Shown here piece by piece: positions 3,588-6,472 of a stretch of DNA of 6,472 nucleotides; within the stretch, counting starts at the first letter, position 1; the number at the start of each line of letters is the position of its first letter. A program made the position numbers and the translations under genes. The notes below the pieces were generated by a model. That model saw only the letters and a program-made list of their open reading frames with translations. It did no database searches and was not told the DNA's origin. This DNA is from an uncultured Clostridia bacterium (GTDB taxonomy: Bacteria > Bacillota > Clostridia > Oscillospirales > Acutalibacteraceae), in contig CALGCE010000108.1 of NCBI GenBank assembly GCA_937884625.1, positions 1-6,472 on the forward strand. Reading direction: 5' to 3'.

Positions 3588-5232
3588 ATTTTTCAATCAC
3601 CATCAATACACCTTCCGCACCGATTTTATTTTCAGGTTCACACAGCAACCCTTCTTTTATACAAGCTTCTATTGTTTCGTGCAAGAACCGAACACCGGCA
3701 ATACATCCTGTATAATACTCATATTCGTTTATAAGATGCTCAGGAATATGCTTTCTCATAAATTCTGCTAGCTCTTTTGCAATTCTCTCCACAAGTGCTT
3801 CGGTGTTTTCATTAAGAGCAATTGCCATATTATGAAAAGCCTTATCGAACTTTTTCTCATACGCAACTATTTTGGGCAAAAGGATTTTTCCACATTTTTT
3901 AATATGACCACACTCAATAGCTTTTGCCGCAACCTCTTTTTCAGTGTCGTTAAGTTCATCGATGCTTAGGGTGCCGTCCAGAGCCTTTAGTGTGAGCAAT
4001 AACTTATCATCGTTGGTAATGTTGTGGTCACAAGCAAAATGTTTTTCTTTCCTTGCACCATAGATATTCGAAAAATGCACATAACTGTATTTCCATACGG
4101 AGCTTGACTGAATACCGTCACAACCGTAAAAACCAAAATTGGGATTCATATCGTCCCTGAATGCCGTAGCAACAGTAGTAAATTCGCGTTTTACGGGTTC
4201 AACGTCGGAAAAATAATTTTTCCCAATAACTTCCTTTACTCTTTTTTCAAAATCCCATATAGTTCTTGAAATCAAACCCCACAGAATAAAGGTAGCATCG
4301 CTTTGCTCGCTCAAGTATGGAAAGAGTAAAATGTCTTGCTTTTGTTTCTCAAAATTAGCTTTTAATATCGGAATGTACTCATCTAAATGCTTTTCATAAA
4401 TTTTATTAGCTTCATCATACTCGCTATAATCAACGAGCAAAATGTTAGTAATATACTTCCCATTATCCAACTTGCGAAGCATACCATATTTACCGTTTTC
4501 TCCGTACACCTGAATTTCCAATTCATCTTCAATATACGGCATGGGAACGCAAAGTTCTTCTGACAACTCTTTGGCTGTTTTAGCTTTATCCTTACAAAGA
4601 TAAATTAGATTTTGTGACAAAACTCTATCGGCTTTAGTTCTTGGATCGTTTCCCATAGGGTTGCCTGTCCCGACAATTGCCAAGCGTATAGGCTTTAAAG
4701 ATAAATTTCTTTCATTCATAGTTTCAACCTCTTTTCTGACTGTATTACGTGCAGAAAACAAACGTTGTTTTACGGTTGTTTCGTTGATGCCGAGTTTTAA
4801 GGCTATGTCCTTAACCTTCATTTCATCAATGTAGTACAATACCATAACCTCTCGGTATGCTTTTGATAGAAAAGAAATCTCTGCAAAGATTTTCTTTATC
4901 TGTTCCTGCTCGGCGGCTTCTTCTATAAAGCTATCAATTTCATTTTCTTTTGCCACTAACAACAGGTCACCGTTTTCTATGCTAATGGTTTGACGTGTCT
5001 GATTTCTCTTTTCCGAGTAATCGGCATACACTCTGCGTGCTATTGTCCAAACAAAAGCATAAAAGTTTTCGATACTCTCCTGATTATGTACGGCAGATAT
5101 TACGGCGAGAATTATGTCCGAGCATAAATCCTCCGCTTCATAAGAAGTGTTACATCTTCGGTATGAAAATTGATAGATCTTATCAAGGAACTCTTTATCG
5201 CCGATAAGTTTTAGTATTTCGTTTGTTTTCAT
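3586..5232 (-). CDS. ECF-type sigma factor with long C-terminal extension (548 aa)
   Basis: The first about 170 residues are a sigma-70 ECF-like factor that would direct RNA polymerase to specific promoters. Region 2 spans about 15-76, with YEAEDLCSDIILAV and FYAFVWTIARRVYADYSEKR. Region 4 spans about 118-168, with LSKAYREVMVLYYIDEMKVKDIALKLGINETTVKQRLFSAR containing the HTH. Residues about 203-265 look like a winged-helix unit (TAKELSEELCVPMPYIEDELE, then LRKLDNGKYITN). The remaining about 280 residues are soluble and unassigned, with aromatic clusters (ATAFRDDMNPNFGFYGCDG) and late E/K-rich helices. ECF factors are usually under 200 residues, so this is a multidomain regulator. ATG at 5230-5232 is chosen, with AAGGG six bases upstream; the in-frame TTG at 5250 lacks a site. 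Its TAG stop overlaps repeat copy 5. Confidence 0.88.
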   Translation of the reverse strand: MKTNEILKLIGDKEFLDKIYQFSYRRCNTSYEAEDLCSDIILAVISAVHNQESIENFYAFVWTIARRVYADYSEKRNQTRQTISIENGDLLLVAKENEIDSFIEEAAEQEQIKKIFAEISFLSKAYREVMVLYYIDEMKVKDIALKLGINETTVKQRLFSARNTVRKEVETMNERNLSLKPIRLAIVGTGNPMGNDPRTKADRVLSQNLIYLCKDKAKTAKELSEELCVPMPYIEDELEIQVYGENGKYGMLRKLDNGKYITNILLVDYSEYDEANKIYEKHLDEYIPILKANFEKQKQDILLFPYLSEQSDATFILWGLISRTIWDFEKRVKEVIGKNYFSDVEPVKREFTTVATAFRDDMNPNFGFYGCDGIQSSSVWKYSYVHFSNIYGARKEKHFACDHNITNDDKLLLTLKALDGTLSIDELNDTEKEVAAKAIECGHIKKCGKILLPKIVAYEKKFDKAFHNMAIALNENTEALVERIAKELAEFMRKHIPEHLINEYEYYTGCIAGVRFLHETIEACIKEGLLCEPENKIGAEGVLMVIEK

Positions 5233-5322
5233 CTTGCACCCTTGCTTCAATCATAATTGTTACGCCTATATAGTCGGAACAATCTGAGGTTGGTTAGGTG
5301 GTTTTATAATTTTTTTAGAAAT

Positions 5323-5346
5323 GCCGCCCGCTTTATTGCAGGCGGC
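5323..5346. other. GC-rich stem-loop after the AraC-type gene
   Basis: GCCGCC (5323-5328) pairs with GGCGGC (5341-5346), with two more pairs inside after a mismatch. It starts seven bases beyond the AraC-type stop, where a terminator is expected. On the minus strand the stem is followed by ATTTCTAAAAAAATT rather than a U-run, so termination may be weak and the sigma gene, about 120 bp on, may be co-transcribed. Confidence 0.45.
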
Positions 5347-5352
5347 AGAACT

Positions 5353-6402
5353 TTACTTTTTAACAACGGGAACCCAAATCTCACTACGGTAATCGGTGCT
5401 ACCCATATTTCCTTGGGTATAAGCTTCTATATCCATTTCATAGGTAGGCTGATAACCCGATGTGGGAAAGAACTCAGAAACAATCTTGTGCCACATATCT
5501 TGCATAGCATTGGGCATTGCGCCTTTGCACTCAAATACTGCCCAAGTTCTTGCAGGAATAGTGTTCTTACTAAACCCTTCCGGTACTACTGTATTCTCAT
5601 CGCACTTGGCGGCAATAGAATAATTAAATGTCTTTGCGTTTTCCGACAAATTTCCGTAGCACACGCCGAAAATGTATGTTCTGTCTGTTGTAGTATCCAA
5701 TAATTTCTTTACCGTACCGTCATTATGTGATCTTGTCCAAAAAGCAGGAATGCTTTTTGCGTTTTCAGAGTCCTCAACAGGATGCGATTCCACCTTTTCA
5801 ATAATATCAAAGGCGTCCTTTTCGATAATCTTGTAATCCATTATATTACCTCCGCTTAATGTGATTTTCACGGAAAGTCGGGAAAAGGATTTTAGCTTAG
5901 AGCCATCTTTCTTTGCTTCAGAAGGTGTAACTCCGTGAAATCTTGAAAAAGCTCTTGTGAAGCTCTCAGGACTTTCATAACCGTATTTCAAAGCAATATC
6001 AATTACCTTTTCTTCACAGGAAAGCAGATCATTTCCCGCACTGGCCAGTCTGCGGTTTCTGATATACTCACCTATGGTAAATCCGCAAAGCAAAGAGAAC
6101 GATTTTTGAAAATAATAGGGGGAAGCATACGCTTTCGCCGCAATATCTTCAATTTTCAGATCATTTGCTAGATTTGCTTCGATATACTTAATTGCTTCAC
6201 TTATGCCTTCTACAAATATAATACCTTTGGCAAAAAACATTTGAGATTTTGTTACATCCAAATATTTCTGCAAATATTCTTTATTAGCATCTGTTAAAAT
6301 TTTATTTCTTTCTTGAACAACCCATTCAGCTTGTTTTAATGCATTAGGGAATTTTAATTTCATTTCCATTAAAATATCTAAAAGTTCACCTTTATTAATC
6401 AT
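5353..6402 (-). CDS. AraC-family regulator with GyrI-like domain and OLD/TOPRIM-like N-terminus (349 aa)
   Basis: A cytoplasmic transcription regulator. Residues about 70-165 are the AraC double HTH (IKYIEANLANDLKIEDIA through YFQKSFSLLCGFTIGEYIRNRRL, then VIDIALKYGYESPESFTRAFSRFHGVTPSEAKK). Residues about 188-349 are a GyrI-like effector-binding domain (MDYKIIEKDAF, IPAFW, IPARTWAVFECKG, MQDMWHKIVSEFFPTSGYQP, EIWVPVVKK). This order matches the common Firmicutes regulators that sense small hydrophobic molecules. The oddity is residues about 40-69: YLQKYLDVTKSQMFFAKG then IIFVEGISEA looks like the TOPRIM entry strand of OLD-family nucleases, with E65 as the catalytic-type Glu, cut off where AraC homology starts. 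Normal relatives begin near residue 65. No good ribosome binding site precedes the ATG at 6402 and TAG lies in frame 39 bases upstream, so the true start is uncertain. Confidence 0.85.
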   Translation of the reverse strand: MINKGELLDILMEMKLKFPNALKQAEWVVQERNKILTDANKEYLQKYLDVTKSQMFFAKGIIFVEGISEAIKYIEANLANDLKIEDIAAKAYASPYYFQKSFSLLCGFTIGEYIRNRRLASAGNDLLSCEEKVIDIALKYGYESPESFTRAFSRFHGVTPSEAKKDGSKLKSFSRLSVKITLSGGNIMDYKIIEKDAFDIIEKVESHPVEDSENAKSIPAFWTRSHNDGTVKKLLDTTTDRTYIFGVCYGNLSENAKTFNYSIAAKCDENTVVPEGFSKNTIPARTWAVFECKGAMPNAMQDMWHKIVSEFFPTSGYQPTYEMDIEAYTQGNMGSTDYRSEIWVPVVKK

Positions 6403-6472
6403 AACATTATCAGTAAATGGAACCTTTGTATTGGAGCACTACAGAGTAATCTTGGTGTTTTAGGTTATGTTG

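Noticed and set aside
5257..5703. Plus-strand open frame of 148 codons
   Set aside because: It lies opposite the AraC-type gene, has no ribosome binding site and no recognisable domain. It is a shadow frame.

Overview
This is an AT-rich window from a bacterium that is most likely a Firmicute of the Clostridia type, such as a gut or rumen organism. The clues are AGGAG-type ribosome binding sites, TTG starts, TTGAAN/TATAAT-like promoters, an ECF sigma factor and an AraC/GyrI-like regulator. Every gene I can support lies on the minus strand, so the layout is described right to left, in the direction of transcription.

Right part (6402 to about 3586), chromosome-like: an AraC-family regulator with a C-terminal GyrI-like effector domain, then an ECF sigma factor with a very long C-terminal extension. 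The N-terminus of the AraC protein looks like a piece of an OLD-family nuclease TOPRIM domain fused onto it.

Centre (3587 to 708), the striking part: five identical 20-bp direct repeats (GTTTCAAGAAAACATTAACT at 708, 1815, 1939, 3214 and 3568), all in one orientation, divide the DNA into four units of 354, 1275, 124 and 1107 bp. In transcription order these hold a small XRE/Cro-type regulator, a roughly 1.2-kb non-coding unit full of secondary structure, a short ORF-less unit, and a complete tyrosine recombinase. The stop codons of the sigma factor, the XRE gene and the recombinase all touch or lie inside a repeat. This resembles a gene-cassette array built by a tyrosine recombinase at a site overlapping the 3' end of the sigma gene. 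At three copies the repeat also supplies a TTGAAA box placed 17 bp from a -10-like hexamer.

The non-coding unit behaves like a dedicated transcription unit for a large structured RNA on the minus strand. It has a repeat-borne promoter at 3192-3220, a 5' half (about 2700-3150) packed with small hairpins, a 3' half carrying a degenerate 24-25-bp repeat centred on TTTCGAAA, a central double hairpin, and an intrinsic terminator at 2009-2053. I could not assign it to a named RNA family.

Left part (479 to 1): remains of a second mobile element, namely a 55-aa ORF and a serine recombinase that stops after 62 residues, with a strong consensus promoter between them.

Working model (inference): the tyrosine recombinase inserts, excises or duplicates repeat-delimited cassettes. 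The repeats terminate one unit and start transcription of the next, and the ncRNA and the XRE protein are cassette cargo.
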